A DNA stretch of 64,000 nt from Achatina immaculata. Its lineage: Eukaryota; Mollusca; Gastropoda; Stylommatophora; Achatinidae. The position numbers and the translations under genes are program-made. The notes below the pieces were generated by a model. The model had not been told where the DNA came from. It ran no database searches and saw nothing but the letters and a program-made list of their open reading frames with translations. Below are positions 43,582 through 54,044 of this stretch, one piece after another (positions within the stretch are counted from its first letter, which is position 1; each line of letters starts with the position of its first letter). Where the stretch lies: assembly GCA_009760885.1 (NCBI GenBank), contig CM019716.1:5804438-5868437 (forward strand), written 5' to 3'.

Positions 43582-44739
43582 CTAGATATCTCAGGAAATG
43601 AAAGTGGAAGAACTGTCCAAAAAAACAGAGTATAGATGCCTACTTTCTTCTGTAACAAGGGATACTGACTAACTTCTAAAAGTGCAGTACAAATGTACGG
43701 GAGGAAGTCACTAAGTAACTCGCAAATGCCTGTTACAAAAAAAAAACAAAAACTAAATGCGACAGTAATTTGAAAACTTTAAATCTTTGAACCTACATTA
43801 TTCCCCTATTTCTCAACGTAATCGCCACCAACACTGATACATTTGTCCCATCGTGTAATCAGTGATGCAATACCCATGGCGTAAAAATCGGGAGTCCGAT
43901 TTCTGAATCATTTTTTTTACTTCTGTTTCCACCTCTTCGTCCCTCGAGAATCTTCTCCCGCCAAGGTGGTTTTTCAATGGACCAAACAGGTGAAAATCAC
44001 TTGGAGCTAAGTCAGGACTATAGGGTGGATGTTCAAGAACTTCCCAACCCAACTGGCTCTTGGGTTAAGCGAGTCGTATGTGGTCTGGATTGTCATGAAG
44101 GAGAAGCACACCTCTAGTCAGCAGACCAGGATGTTTTCTTCGAATTGCATCCCGTAGCATTGACAGAACTTCACAGTACGATACAGAATTCACACTGTCA
44201 CCATACTTATGGAACATGGTTAACAACACTCCTTGATAATCTCAGAATACTGTCAGCATAAGATTCCCCGCAGAAGGCGTAATCTTGAATTTTTGAATGT
44301 CTTCACTTTCATATGCGTAATGACAGAGATGCTGCAATGACAAACCAAATCGGTTCATTTTGTGTTCATCATTCAGATCTCTGGGTACCCAATGTGAGCA
44401 AACTTTCCGAAAATTCAATTGCTCATGCATTATTCTGTAGGCTAAGCCATGTGAACATCCGACTGCAGTTGCTACACTGTCTATCATTACTCATCTTCTT
44501 CTTCTTCTTCTTCTTCGTTCACTTCTACCACCAAAAACCGCACTGTGAACCTACTGAATTCACGCCTGTGGTCCTCGTTAGGTCCCGTGGTCCCCTGTAT
44601 GGTCCCCGAATAGACCACACGAGATCCACGAGAGGACCACAAGGGGTTCAGAGTATCACAGTGCTTTAGCCTGTATTCTTGGTGGGTCTCGGAAGCGGGA
44701 TTGCGTGACACCGCGGTTTTCATTGCACCAGTTTAGTCT

Positions 44740-45004
44740 AGGGTTGGACTTTCTCACCGGAAGACCTCGACGTGTTTAGGATATCAGTGCATCCCCGCTG
44801 GGTGAGAGGCGGTAGCCCACCCAGGCCAGAGTTGGACTTTCTCACCGGAAAACCTCGACGTGTTTTGAGATACCCGTGTATCACCGCCGGGTGAGAGGTG
44901 GCTGCCCATCCAGTCCAGGGTTGGACTTTCTCACCGGAAAACCTCAGCGTGATTAGGATACGCAAACATCCCCGCCGGGTGAGAGGTGGTTGCCTATCTA
45001 GACT
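44740..45004. repeat. P repeats: three ~88-bp units inside the unassigned element
   Basis: Each unit has gttggactttctcaccggaa, a variable middle, then gggtgagaggYggYtgcc. Starts are at 44740, 44828 and 44917. Units are 80-90% alike by eye. Confidence 0.85.
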
Positions 45005-45117
45005 TCCCTGGTCCAGTGTCTCCGACTTCAGCATTTTGCGGTCGTGGCCGCTACCCTTCCTAGTTGTGACCAGGATGGAGCTTTTGTCCAGGAGGACGAA
45101 TCCTCGCCACTAGTGAC

Positions 45118-45830
45118 TTCTACCCCTGGGTTGAGCCGGTTTAGGCATTATCCCAGTATGGGCGTGTTTGGGACGGGACCGACCTCTAGGGCAGAGGTAC
45201 TGTGACATGCATAGCCTTCAAGATTCACCCCTGGTATGAGCCGGTTTAGGCAAAATTCACCAGTATGAGTGTTTATCAGGCGTTACCGACCTCTAGAGCG
45301 GAGGTGGCATGACATGTCTAGCCATCAAGTTCTACCCCTGGTGTGTGCCGGTTTAGGCATATTTCACCAGTGTAGGTGTATTTCGGACGTGGGCGGCCTC
45401 TAGAGCAGAGGTGCCGTGGTATAGCTCTCGTAGCGATACTACTGGACATACCGGTTAAACTTCACTTTCCACCACCTTTTCCCATCGGCGCCACACAGCA
45501 ACCTTTATTTCTTTTCCGCATTTACTTCCTTGACCGGGAGGAGCTTCACTCCACGCGCGGCATTTGAAGAGTCTCGCCAGCAGTGTCTTAACCTCTGGGA
45601 CAAGCCGGTTCATGCATTTCACCCGATATGACTGCACTCAGGACGTGGCTGACCTCCAGACCAGAGGTGCCGTGATTTGACTGTTTGCTTCGCTTTATCC
45701 TTTCTACCACCTTTTCCGCAGTGATGCTGCGCGGCAACCTCATTTGCAAATTTCTTCATTGGCCGGGAGGAGCACCGCTCCACGCACGGCAGCTGAAAAT
45801 CTCGCCAACAGCGGCAGATGAGCTACCAAA
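45118..45830. repeat. Q (~106 bp) and R (~125 bp) repeats inside the unassigned element
   Basis: Q units (starts near 45118, 45224, 45330 and 45590) share tacccctggt, gccggtttaggca, accgacctctagRgcRgagg and catgac. R units (45466-45590 and 45701-45830) share tttcYaccaccttttcc, cggcaacct, ccgggaggagc and ctcgccaRcag. The order Q-Q-Q-R-Q-R implies block duplication. Confidence 0.8.
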
Positions 45831-46394
45831 CGTGCCACTCATCTACCCTAAGTAACTGGTTTTCAGGCGCCAGATATTTGCCCTCTCCCCTTCTCCTGTC
45901 AGTTTAAACAGTTCTGCCACGGGAAGGCCAGGAGATTACTCATCTATCAGCTCTGATAATCTCATTCACACGTTGCACAGTCGCTTCTGTTGCAATCTGA
46001 ACAGGACGGCCAAGTCGGACTTTGTCAACAATTTCTGTGCGTCCCTGAGAAAATTCTTTTACCCAGTTATAGACCGCTTTACGTGATAAACACTTTTCAG
46101 CATAAAATGTAATCATTTCCTTATGAATATCCTCAACTGAATGCCCTTTAGCCCACAAAAACGCACTACACTTCTCTGTTCTTCTTTGGTACACACTAAC
46201 AGGTGGGTAGCCATTTTGTTATTGCTTTGCTTTGCGCACATAAGTCCCAGCGCCCCTTACATACAACTATTATAAAGGTGGATGATGGTACTATCTACAG
46301 ATATATTTAAATACTACCCGATAACTGCCACTGATAAAATATTTCGATTTGCGAGTTACTTAGTGACTTCCCCTCGTAGATCATAGCTCACTTA

Positions 46395-46745
46395 ATTCTT
46401 GCTGTAACAGAAGAAATACACACATCTAAATATTTAATACAAAAAAGGGGAGGGGCACGGAGACGTTGTCCAATTCTGGCAATGAATGACTCATAGCTAG
46501 TGTCAGGGTTGGCGAGCAGCAGCTGACCAAGACCCTGTCCCACCTCTCTTTTGGTGCCCCCAGTAACAGGCCTAGCTTGGCTAACAGGGCAGAGATAGCC
46601 GTAGTCCTCATTGTGGCAAAGTCTGCTAAAGAAATAATGCACACCCCACCCACGCTATTTAGCTACACTCAAGGGCTGAATAACAACTACCACCACCAGC
46701 TCAACACATGCCGCTTCTCAACATCTTCGTCGTATCGGCTGAAGA
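46395..46745 (+). repeat. Dispersed repeat family Z, copy 2
   Basis: Same ordered phrases as 10738-11040 (cagggttggc, ccaagaccctgtcccacctc, ttggtgcccc, gcaaagtctgctaaag, ctacactcaagggctg). It lies in the intron downstream of the cholinesterase exon 46812-46981. Confidence 0.65.
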
Positions 46746-46811
46746 TAACACCACATGACAGTTTCAGTGAGATTGAAGGCAAAGAAGAGTACAAAGTAGA
46801 TGACAACTTAC

Positions 46812-46981
46812 CTGCTTCTTTCTGCAGCAAAGGAACTTGGGTTCTCCAGAACTCACACTGACTATATCTCAGCCCTTGCTCCATGTTCATGCTGTCTGCT
46901 TTCATGACTAGATAGCGTTGTTCGGACGCTGTGTAGGGTGTCCACCTGACGGTCGGTGTCTTGGATCCTGAGTTTGGGTTC
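46812..46981 (-). CDS. Cholinesterase/carboxylesterase gene, C-terminal exon
   Basis: A 170-bp exon on the minus strand from 46981 to 46812. The acceptor is ctgttttttgtgttgccag and the donor gtaagt. It completes a Gly codon begun in the preceding exon (phase 2), gives 56 codons and ends in phase 1. Residues include TPTVRWTPYTASEQRYLVMK and GLRYSQCEFWRTQVPLLQ, the end of the alpha/beta-hydrolase fold in the acetylcholinesterase family. The Cys in QCEFW corresponds to the second partner of the last intrachain disulfide. The phase match with 52758-53012 links the two exons across a 5.8-kb intron. The true last exon was not securely found. Confidence 0.85.
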
Positions 46982-47124
46982 CTGGCAACACAAAAAACAG
47001 TCTGATGTGGCCATGTAGAGAAATACCAGGCAATTATTTCAGTGAAAGACAAATGTAGGCCCTCATATAGAAAAAGTCTTGTTTCTGTTCACCTGCGTTA
47101 AACTGGAACGTTGTTTATTTTCGA

Positions 47125-47925
47125 AGACAAGTGATCTGTGTGTAGAGTTTAGTTCAAGTCACGGACAAGTGATCTGTGTGTAGAGTTTAGTTCAAGTCAC
47201 GGACAAGTGACGTGTGTGTAGAGTTTAGTTCAAGTCACGGACAAGTGATCTGTGTGTAGAGTTTAGTTCAAGTCACGGACAAGTGATCTGTGTGTACAAT
47301 TTAGATCAAGTCATGGACAAATGATCTATGTGTAGAGTTTAGTTCAAGTCACGGACAAGTGATCTGTGTGTACAATTTAGATCAAGTCATGGACAAATGA
47401 TCTGTGTGTAGAGTTTAGTTCAAGTCACGAACAAGTGATCTGTATGTAGAGTTTAGTTCAAGTCACGGACAAATGATCTGTGTGTAGAGTTTAGTTCAAG
47501 TCACGGACAAATGATCTGTGTGTAGAGTTTAGTTCAAGTCACGGACAAGTGATCTGTGTGTACAATTTAGATCAAGTCATGGACAAATGATCTGTATGTA
47601 GAGTTTAGTTCAAGTCACGGACAAGTGATCTGTGTGTACAATTTAGATCAAGTCATGGACAAATGATCTGTATGTAGAGTTTAGTTCAAGTCACGGACAA
47701 GTGATCTGTGTGTACAATTTAGATCAAGTCATGGACAAATGATCTGTATGTAGAGTTTAGTTCAAGTCACGGACAAGTGATCTGTGTGTACAATTTAGAT
47801 CAAATCACGGACAAGTGATCTGTGTGTACAATTTAGATCAAGTCATGGACAAATGATCTGTGTGTAGAGTTTAGTTCAAGTCACGGACAAGTGATCTGTG
47901 TGTAGAGTTTAGTTCAGGTCACTTT
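47125..47925. repeat. 38-bp minisatellite with dimeric structure, about 21 copies
   Basis: Type 1 (gtagagtttagttcaagtca then cggacaagtgatctgt) and type 2 (gtacaatttagatcaagtca then tggacaaatgatctgt) alternate over much of the right half, so 76-bp dimers were amplified. It lies in the cholinesterase intron. Confidence 0.92.
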
Positions 47926-48135
47926 CCTTTGCTGGTTGATATTATCCCTAAAAACGTATGGTTATAGTTTTCATGTGTGTACAGTTTAGGTCAGGTCACT
48001 TCTCTTTGCTGGTTGATATTATCCCTAAAAACGTATGGTTATAGTTTTCATGTGTGTACAGTTTAGATCAGGTCACTTCTCTTTGCTGGTTGATATTATC
48101 CCTAAAAACGTATGGTTATAGTTTTCATGTGTGTA
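47920..48135. repeat. 77-bp tandem repeat, 3 copies
   Basis: The unit contains tttgctggttgatattatcc, ctaaaaacgtatggttatag and gtgtgtacagtttag. Its end overlaps the tgtgtgta-gtttag motif of the neighbouring 38-bp array, which suggests a common origin of the join. Confidence 0.9.
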
Positions 48136-48423
48136 CGTCTTGTCGGCACATTAGAGTGTGATGTGGTCAGCATCATGTGAAAGTCTTATTTTATTTCTCC
48201 AATTCCAAAAGGCGCACAGGAATCATCTTCTACAGTTGGACGACAAGTGGAACAAGAACAACAAAGCACATTATCGACGACCTCTACAAAGAATATTCTA
48301 TTCATAATCAACTATGTGAATGATACTAATTAAATGATTTAGTAGTACTCGAACCAATATTCAGCTACAACAGGATACGAGTAATCGTATCTGCCCGGTT
48401 GCATTTATTGATAAACAAAATGT
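48136..48423. other. Intron DNA, nothing recognised
   Basis: No gene or element recognised between the 77-bp array and the LINE B insertion. Confidence 0.35.
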
Positions 48424-48553
48424 CTGCAAAGTGTTATGAAATACCAGAGATTAGATATGCTGATAGCACAGTATTACTATCCACAACATAAAAAGGAACG
48501 GAAAAACTTATTATGTCAGTCCGTACGAATAGTGAAGAGAAAAACATCTATCT

Positions 48554-51148
48554 CAGCGGTTCTCAGACCCTTGTGCTGCATGGCCCACATTTAAAAGTCA
48601 AACATTTTTGCGAGCCACTAATAAAGTGCTGTATATTAGCAAGGTATAAATCTAATTTTATAAAGTTTTATGTAATATTTTCTCTACATGTTTAACTGCA
48701 TATTGATTGCTACACAAAAGTTCTTTTTCATTTACCTTAAAGATGGAACTGTTTCCGGGTCGGATAGCATGTCTATTCTGGTTGGGATCTGTGACAAATG
48801 CACTCGAAGATATCCTCCACGTTCATTCTTGAACGATATTTGGTTTTCATGGCAGTCAATGCAGAAAATGAAACGTCGCATAAATAAGTTGTTGAAAAAG
48901 GAAAAAAAAAACTTTCATCGTCAGAGCTGACAACTACGGATATTCCAGCGAAACAGTGCACCAAAAGGAAGAGATATCCACAGCCGGGTCGTTAAATTTG
49001 ATTTGTAATGTGCGATCGCTAGACAGTTCCGCTAATTCTTCTTGTGCACGACCGGTTAATTCAGAGAATGTGCACTGAAAAGGATTACTAATCCAATCAT
49101 ACGCTTTAATGTCTTCGGGCGTGAAGTATTTGTCAAAATATTCAACAAGAGATGTCAGATGCCCTTTTATTACACTAGTGACCCCTTCCAGAATCTCGGC
49201 ATTAACTTCATTGCACTCTATAAACTCACAGAACAAGTGAAACATGTCTTGTGATTTGTTCTCCAGTCGCGTGCGCCAAAGTAGTAGTTTCTTCTTAAAG
49301 GCGGCAACTTTGTCGTATGCAGTGATATGTTCAAACTGTTCAAAAGGCTAAAAATGTCAGTAGGGTATGCCAGCATGACAAACCACTCAACATCAGAGAC
49401 CTTACCTGCCAGATCGAGATTGTTCTGTCAAAAACTGCAACAACTCTAAATGAAGTTCAAACACCCTTGCAAGAACTTTTCCTCTGGACAGCCAACGCAC
49501 ACCGAGTGCAATAGAAGATGCTTGTGTTCTGAATTTGACTCAATAGAAAGTTGAGCAAATAATCGACTGTTCACTGTTCTAGTTTTTATGAAGTTTACAA
49601 TCCGAACTCAGTCTTCGAGCACAGATCCCAGAGTTTCATTCAACTTCTTTGAAGCGAGTGCCTCACGATGGATCATGAAATTGGTGCCTACAATCTCGAG
49701 TGACACTTGTTTTATGCGAGTTACAACACCACTGTTGCGGTCAGTCATTGTGGCAGCGCCGTCGGTGCAATCACCGATGCAATTCGTCCACTGCAATCCA
49801 AAAGTTGTGAAAAAAAACAGGAAATATTTCATCGGCCCTCGTTCTCACTGGCAGTGACTTGCAAAAAGTAAATTCCTCTTGCATACTATTTTTCCAACAA
49901 TAGCGAACACAACACGCAGCTGTGATTTGCCGGTGATGTCATTTGACTCATCTAACTACATAGCAAACTTAGTAGATTTCAATGCGCGACAATGTCCTCG
50001 GACATTTCAGATATTCTTCAGCGACTGTATGGTTCGAGATGGGAATGCTTTTCAGTTTTGTAACGTATTCTGAGTCGAACAGTACGTCACAAAGCTCAAC
50101 AGCGGCTGGATGATAAGATCTTCTCCAATCGTGTGTGGTTTCTTTGATTTTGCGATTTTCTGGGCAATCAGGTACGACGCTTTAAGAACTTTTTCGTTGA
50201 GAGCGGCTCTTGTTTATAACAATGTCTTTTGTTTACTATATTCTTCGGCTTTACGTTCGAAAAATTCTCTAGTTTTATTCTGTAGATCTGGATGTCTTGT
50301 AGTTAGATGACGACGCAATTTCGTCGGCTTCATTGCCTCATTAAAGAGGATTTGCAAACAAATAACACACTGTGGCAGATTTCGGTCATTTGTTGATGGA
50401 ATGACACTGTACTTAATATACTCCACATAATATTTTCGAGCGTATTTAGTTTTATTGCAAGTATCAACTTTAACATCGTCCCGATCACAGTGACTTTCGC
50501 TGCCACTACTATCAATTTGTTTGCGCGAAGTCGAAGGCTTACGTCTCACAAATTGATCCATTTTAGCACTTAAATTTTTAAAGTTTAAACAATAAAAATG
50601 GCTATCCGAAAAGTCTCCACGATCACTACGTGTGTAAACTGGAATCCGTTGATTAATCCATCACAAATTACACACAGCACAAAGATCGAATATCGGCTCT
50701 CAAGTCAACGAAATATAATTTTTAAACTAAAACACAATTGTTGAGAATTATATTTCACTTTTGCTCTCTCGCAGAATCTACGTCGACTGTCCTTTAAAAT
50801 TGCATTGTAAAACTGTAAGTTTCAGCAACACGGTCAGAAAGACACCGATGTCGCACTTTAAAAGTGATGTTTTTTATGTACGTCACATTTCTGTTTGATG
50901 CTGGAAGAAACGCTGTCTGGACCATCCTTTCTCCAATAACCGCACTGCGGACATACTACTATAGCGACCTACAATTCTACGGCTTGCATCCGTGCAGTCT
51001 GCCCTTATGCATTGCGTGAAAAATGCGGAGTAATTTTTGATTGGATCTACTTTTTTTGTTGTTGTTACTTTGAGACTTCAGCGCGGCCCACAATACTCTC
51101 TTTCATGGCCCACCTTTGTGGCCGCGGCCCATGGGTTGAGAACCACTG
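48554..51148 (-). mobile_element. hAT transposon (ZBED5/FAM200-like), decayed, 2.6 kb
   Basis: Ends are cagcggttctcagaccc on the left and, on the other strand, cagtggttctcaacccatgg on the right, typical hAT termini. The flanking 8-mers atctatct and ttctacct agree at 6 of 8 positions, a decayed target duplication. Minus-strand coding in order: BED zinc finger (50561-50214), DDE core fragment (CTDGAATMTDRNSGVVTRIK ... HREALASKK, 49832-49608), a segment with EDIKAYDWISNPFQCTFSEL (49245-48934) and the C-terminal dimerisation region (FPFSTTYLCDVSFSALTAMK, 48964-48773). Several frameshifts. It sits inside LINE B and so inserted later. Confidence 0.9.
50214..50561 (-). pseudogene. hAT transposase N-terminus with BED zinc finger
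   Basis: Starts MDQFVRRKPSTSRKQIDSSG. A BED-type finger follows: CVICLQILFNEAMKPTKLRR, then HLTTRHP, with C-x2-C and H-x4-H spacing. The remainder (REFFERKAEEYSKQKTLL) leads into the lost catalytic part. In the ZBED5/FAM200 group this finger binds transposon DNA. The frame is intact only for this segment. Confidence 0.85.
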
Positions 51149-51865
51149 TTCTACCTTAATACGAAGAAAACTAAACTGATGACAAAGAAAACTAAATTGA
51201 TGACAACTGACAAAACAAATAAAGCAGCCGAAATATGTATCAATGAGGGAAAAACTGGAAGAGGTGGAGAGTTTTGAATATCTTGGATCACTGCTAACTA
51301 ATAATGGAGATACAATGAGGGAAATTAAAAGGAGGTTATCTATCGCTCTTCAGAAAGTAAAACAACTAAAGAAGCTGTGGAGAGGAGCAGACAGGAGTAC
51401 AAAAATAAGATTTTTAAGGGAATGCATTTTTCTCATCGCAACATATGCCTGTGAGACCTGGACACTTAACAAAACAGCTGAGAAACACATAAATGTCTTT
51501 GAATGTAAATGCTACAGAAGAGTTCTCCAAATATAATAGACACAGAAAAGACCTATATCCATACTACAAGAACTTAATACTGAAGAAGGCTGGCTAGTAA
51601 ATAGGATTAAACAGAGAAAACTTAAATATTTTGGACACATTAAACGTCATGATAATTTAGAGAAGACCGTCTTAAAGGGTACATAATGGGAAAAAGAAAG
51701 AGAGGAAGACCAAGGCGAAGATGGCTGCAAGACATCGTTGATGATCTGGAAATGGATGCATCAGCAGCAGGCCATCTTGCTCACAACCGAGAGGCCTACA
51801 GGAGTGCTGTTAGGGAGGCAAAGTTCCGTAAGGGACATGCAAATGACTGACTGACTGCAAAGTGT

Positions 51866-52180
51866 AGCGTAGCAACTATGTTTTTCTGACAGGTTCAGAA
51901 GGTAGCAAATAAAATGTTGTAGCAGAGTGAGGGATATATTCTTTGACAGATTATAGGAAGTAGCGGGGAGAATGTTGTGTTAGAGAACTGTATTCAGCTG
52001 TTGTGAAATTATGATGTAAGTTCGATTTAACTTCCCGCATTTTCTATGAGTAGTAAAAATATAAGCAATATTGCTGAACCAGCAGCGATTTCAAGCACAG
52101 TTTAATCCAGAGATTAAATATCAAGAAGTCCGCACTAAAAGGTATGCGAGGAAGGAGACAAGACAAGGCAAGTAGTGGAA
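51866..52180. other. Intron DNA, nothing recognised
   Basis: Contains two loosely similar phrases (ctgacaggttcagaaggtag and ctttgacagattataggaag) but no gene or element. Confidence 0.35.
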
Positions 52181-52184
52181 AAGT

Positions 52185-52340
52185 TAATAGACAGAAGCGA
52201 ACACACGTCAGTATTGATATGAATCATGGAAAAGTTAATAGACAGAAGCCAACACAAGTCAGTGTTGATATGAATCATGGAAAAGTTAATAGACAGAAGC
52301 CAACACATGTCAGTATTGATATGAATCATGGAAAAGCACT
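52185..52340. repeat. 51-bp tandem repeat, about 3 copies
   Basis: The unit contains gatatgaatcatggaaaagt, taatagacagaagccaacac and gtcagt. The left edge is diverged. Confidence 0.88.
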
Positions 52341-52439
52341 AGGGAAAGATACTTGCACGAACTAGTCATACGAATCCATATCTGCGAGAAAGGCGGACTA
52401 CCATGCATGGTACTATGTGGAGGTCAAGGGTAAAACCAT

Positions 52440-52605
52440 ACAATAGAAGCTTTACATAAGTTAAAACATAAACATAAACTTTACGGAAGTCAAAACACAA
52501 AATAAAATTAAAAACAAAACAAAACAGAAGCTTTACACAAGTTAAAACATAAAACAAGCTTTACGGAAGTTAAAACATAAAACAAAAGTTTTACACAAGC
52601 CATGG
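52440..52605. repeat. Diverged ~33-bp repeats
   Basis: Copies of agctttacRNaagttaaaac plus ataaaac occur about four to five times with insertions of A-rich sequence. Confidence 0.7.
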
Positions 52606-52757
52606 CACTGAATTCTGCTCAATCTTCAGCTGTCTGGCACTGCCCGTCATTCTATCTGCCCTTGCTCCGGGCATAATTTAATTGCTTGAGTGTATTTTGA
52701 AACATAACCCGCGAAAAGTGTAACAGACTGAAGATCAATGACCATATCAATACTAAC

Positions 52758-53012
52758 CCAGTTTTAGCGAAATTGGAAATTCTGGTCATGACGTCATCAC
52801 TAAGCGTCCTTTCCTCGTTTGTGTATATTTGCATAAACCACGGGAGACCGAAAAAAACCTCCAGTTCGTAACCATGCGCCACCCCGATCCACTGAGGCCA
52901 GCCGTTTGTACTGACTCGATGCTCGAAAGAGTACACGTACGTTTGACCTTTGATCCGGCTGGCGTAGTACTCTGCAAAGTTTATGACTGGGCACTTGAAG
53001 ACAGTGTCTCCG
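52758..53012 (-). CDS. Cholinesterase/carboxylesterase gene, exon with the catalytic histidine
   Basis: A 255-bp exon on the minus strand from 53012 to 52758. The acceptor is cttgtttgttttcccag and the donor gttagt. It starts with the last base of a split codon, contains 84 codons and ends in phase 2. It reads GDTVFKCPVINFAEYYASRI ... VAHGYELEVFFGLPW ... TLSDDVMTRISNFAKTG. The HGYELEVFFGLPW block matches the cholinesterase family GxxHGYEIEFVFGLP motif holding the catalytic His, about residue 46 of the exon. The Cys in KCPVINFA fits the first partner of the last disulfide. Exons carrying the nucleophile Ser and acidic residue lie outside the window. Enzyme versus non-catalytic relative cannot be decided here. 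Confidence 0.88.
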
Positions 53013-53375
53013 CTGGGAAAACAAACAAGAAAAAAAGGGACACTTACCAAGTATTTGGTTTAAAAAATTGCGAACTGAAAAAAGAAACAAAACAAACATT
53101 ACTATCTCTTAAGAAATTGAGCCAAATGTGTCCCGTTGACCAAACTTTGTGATCTCTCAATAAACAGTTTACCTGAAAGAAAATACGTGAATAAAAATAA
53201 TCTGCGTAAAAACTGACATTGATAATGTCTGTATCGTCTAAAAAGTGATGCATGCGTTAATAAAAATAGTAAAGAAAATTCTGGGTTTTTTTAAAGCACA
53301 AAATGCATGAGGTATGAATCCAAAATAATGAAATGTGTTTTTAACTGAAAAGAAAGAGAATTGTGGATTCTGTTA

Positions 53376-53376
<1 letters not shown>
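53013..53376. other. Intron or flank of the cholinesterase gene
   Basis: Nothing else recognised. The pyrimidine-rich acceptor tract lies at 53013-53040. The plus frame 52829-53152 is the antisense shadow of the exon. Confidence 0.5.
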
Positions 53377-53425
<49 letters not shown>

Positions 53426-53641
53426 CCAACAACAACAACAACAACAACACCAACAACAACACCAACAACAACAACACCAACAACAACAACAACAACAACA
53501 ACAACACCAACAACAACAACGCCACCACCACCACCAACAACAACAACAAACAACAACAACAACACCACCACCAACAACAACAACGCCACCACCAACAACA
53601 ACAACAGCAACAACACCAACAACAACAACAACAACAACAAA
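53377..53641. repeat. (CAA)n/(CAC)n trinucleotide array
   Basis: About 265 bp of caa with interspersed cac and gcc triplets. Poly-Gln, poly-Thr, poly-Val and poly-Cys frames arise from it on both strands. Confidence 0.95.
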
Positions 53642-53770
53642 CAGTGACAGGCAAGTCACAGAAAAGTGGGTGTTCTTAAACACGAAAAGCAGAAATGTAC
53701 AAATTGTAAAAGTTAAAAAAAAACAAACAATAAATTTAATCATCTGTATTTATTTCCGTTACTTCTCTCA

Positions 53771-53870
53771 GACAACCAAAACACCCACAAACACCCACAA
53801 ACACCCACAAACACCCACAAACACCCACAAACACCCACAAACACCCACAAACACCCACAGACACCCAAAC
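53771..53870. repeat. 10-bp repeat (ACACCCACAA)n, about 10 copies
   Basis: Perfect decamers, followed at about 53885-54030 by irregular acatacacgcacatacatgc repeats. Confidence 0.95.
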
Positions 53871-54044
53871 AAAGGTAAACAAACGCAGGCACACGTACAT
53901 TTACACGCGTACGCAACAGCAGATACATGCACATACACGCACATACAGACATACATGCACATACGCGCACATACATGCACATATATGGATATACATGCAC
54001 ATACACGCACATACATGTATACGCACGTACAAATGTCACTCTGC

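Larger units (their letters stand above)
44497..45934 (-). mobile_element. Unassigned ~1.44-kb retroelement with internal repeat families P, Q and R
   Basis: Inserted into the M3 mariner transposase and flanked by an exact 11-bp duplication, attactcatct, at 44486-44496 and 45935-45945. On the minus strand it ends in a (GAA)n tail (the TTC run at 44497-44516), as expected of a retroposed element. No long open frame or known domain. It contains three ~88-bp units (44740-45004), at least four ~106-bp units (from 45118) and two ~125-bp units with ggagcRYcRctccacgcRcg hairpins. GC content is clearly higher than its surroundings. No box A or B was seen. Confidence 0.7.
43698..46376 (-). mobile_element. 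Mariner M3, full length, split by a 1.44-kb insertion
   Basis: Inverted repeats of about 30 bp (sharing ggaagtcactaagtaactcg) lie just inside TA dinucleotides (43696-43697 and 46377-46378). Minus-strand transposase parts: N-terminus 46194-45940 (SVEDIHKEMITFYAEKCLSR, VRLGRPVQIATEATVQRVNE), linker 44487-44242 (GCSHGLAYRIMHEQLNFRKV), and C-terminus 44052-43813 (LEHPPYSPDLAPSDFHLFGP). It belongs to a different mariner lineage from M1 and M2. The middle with the first two catalytic residues is decayed. Removing the insertion gives about 1.23 kb, the usual mariner size. Confidence 0.9.
48435..51854 (+). mobile_element. LINE family B, 5'-truncated, split by a hAT element
   Basis: Left part 48435-48553 (YEIPEIRYAD, then KLIMSVRTNSEEKNIYL) and right part 51149-51854 (TTDKTNKAAEICINE, VESFEYLGSLLTNNGDTMRE, CETWTLNKTAEKHINVFECK, GKRKR-type end). 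It is flanked by an exact 11-bp duplication, ctgcaaagtgt, at 48424-48434 and 51855-51865. The 3' end shows gactgactga. A frameshift near 51535 inactivates it. Confidence 0.9.

Noticed and set aside
45118..45830. Q/R repeats as 5S rRNA, snRNA or tRNA clusters
   Set aside because: I looked for tRNA boxes A/B and the expected conserved blocks of 5S rRNA or U snRNAs and saw none. The 11-bp target duplication and (GAA)n tail point to a mobile element instead.
52829..53152. Plus-strand 107-codon frame
   Set aside because: Antisense shadow of the cholinesterase exon on the minus strand.
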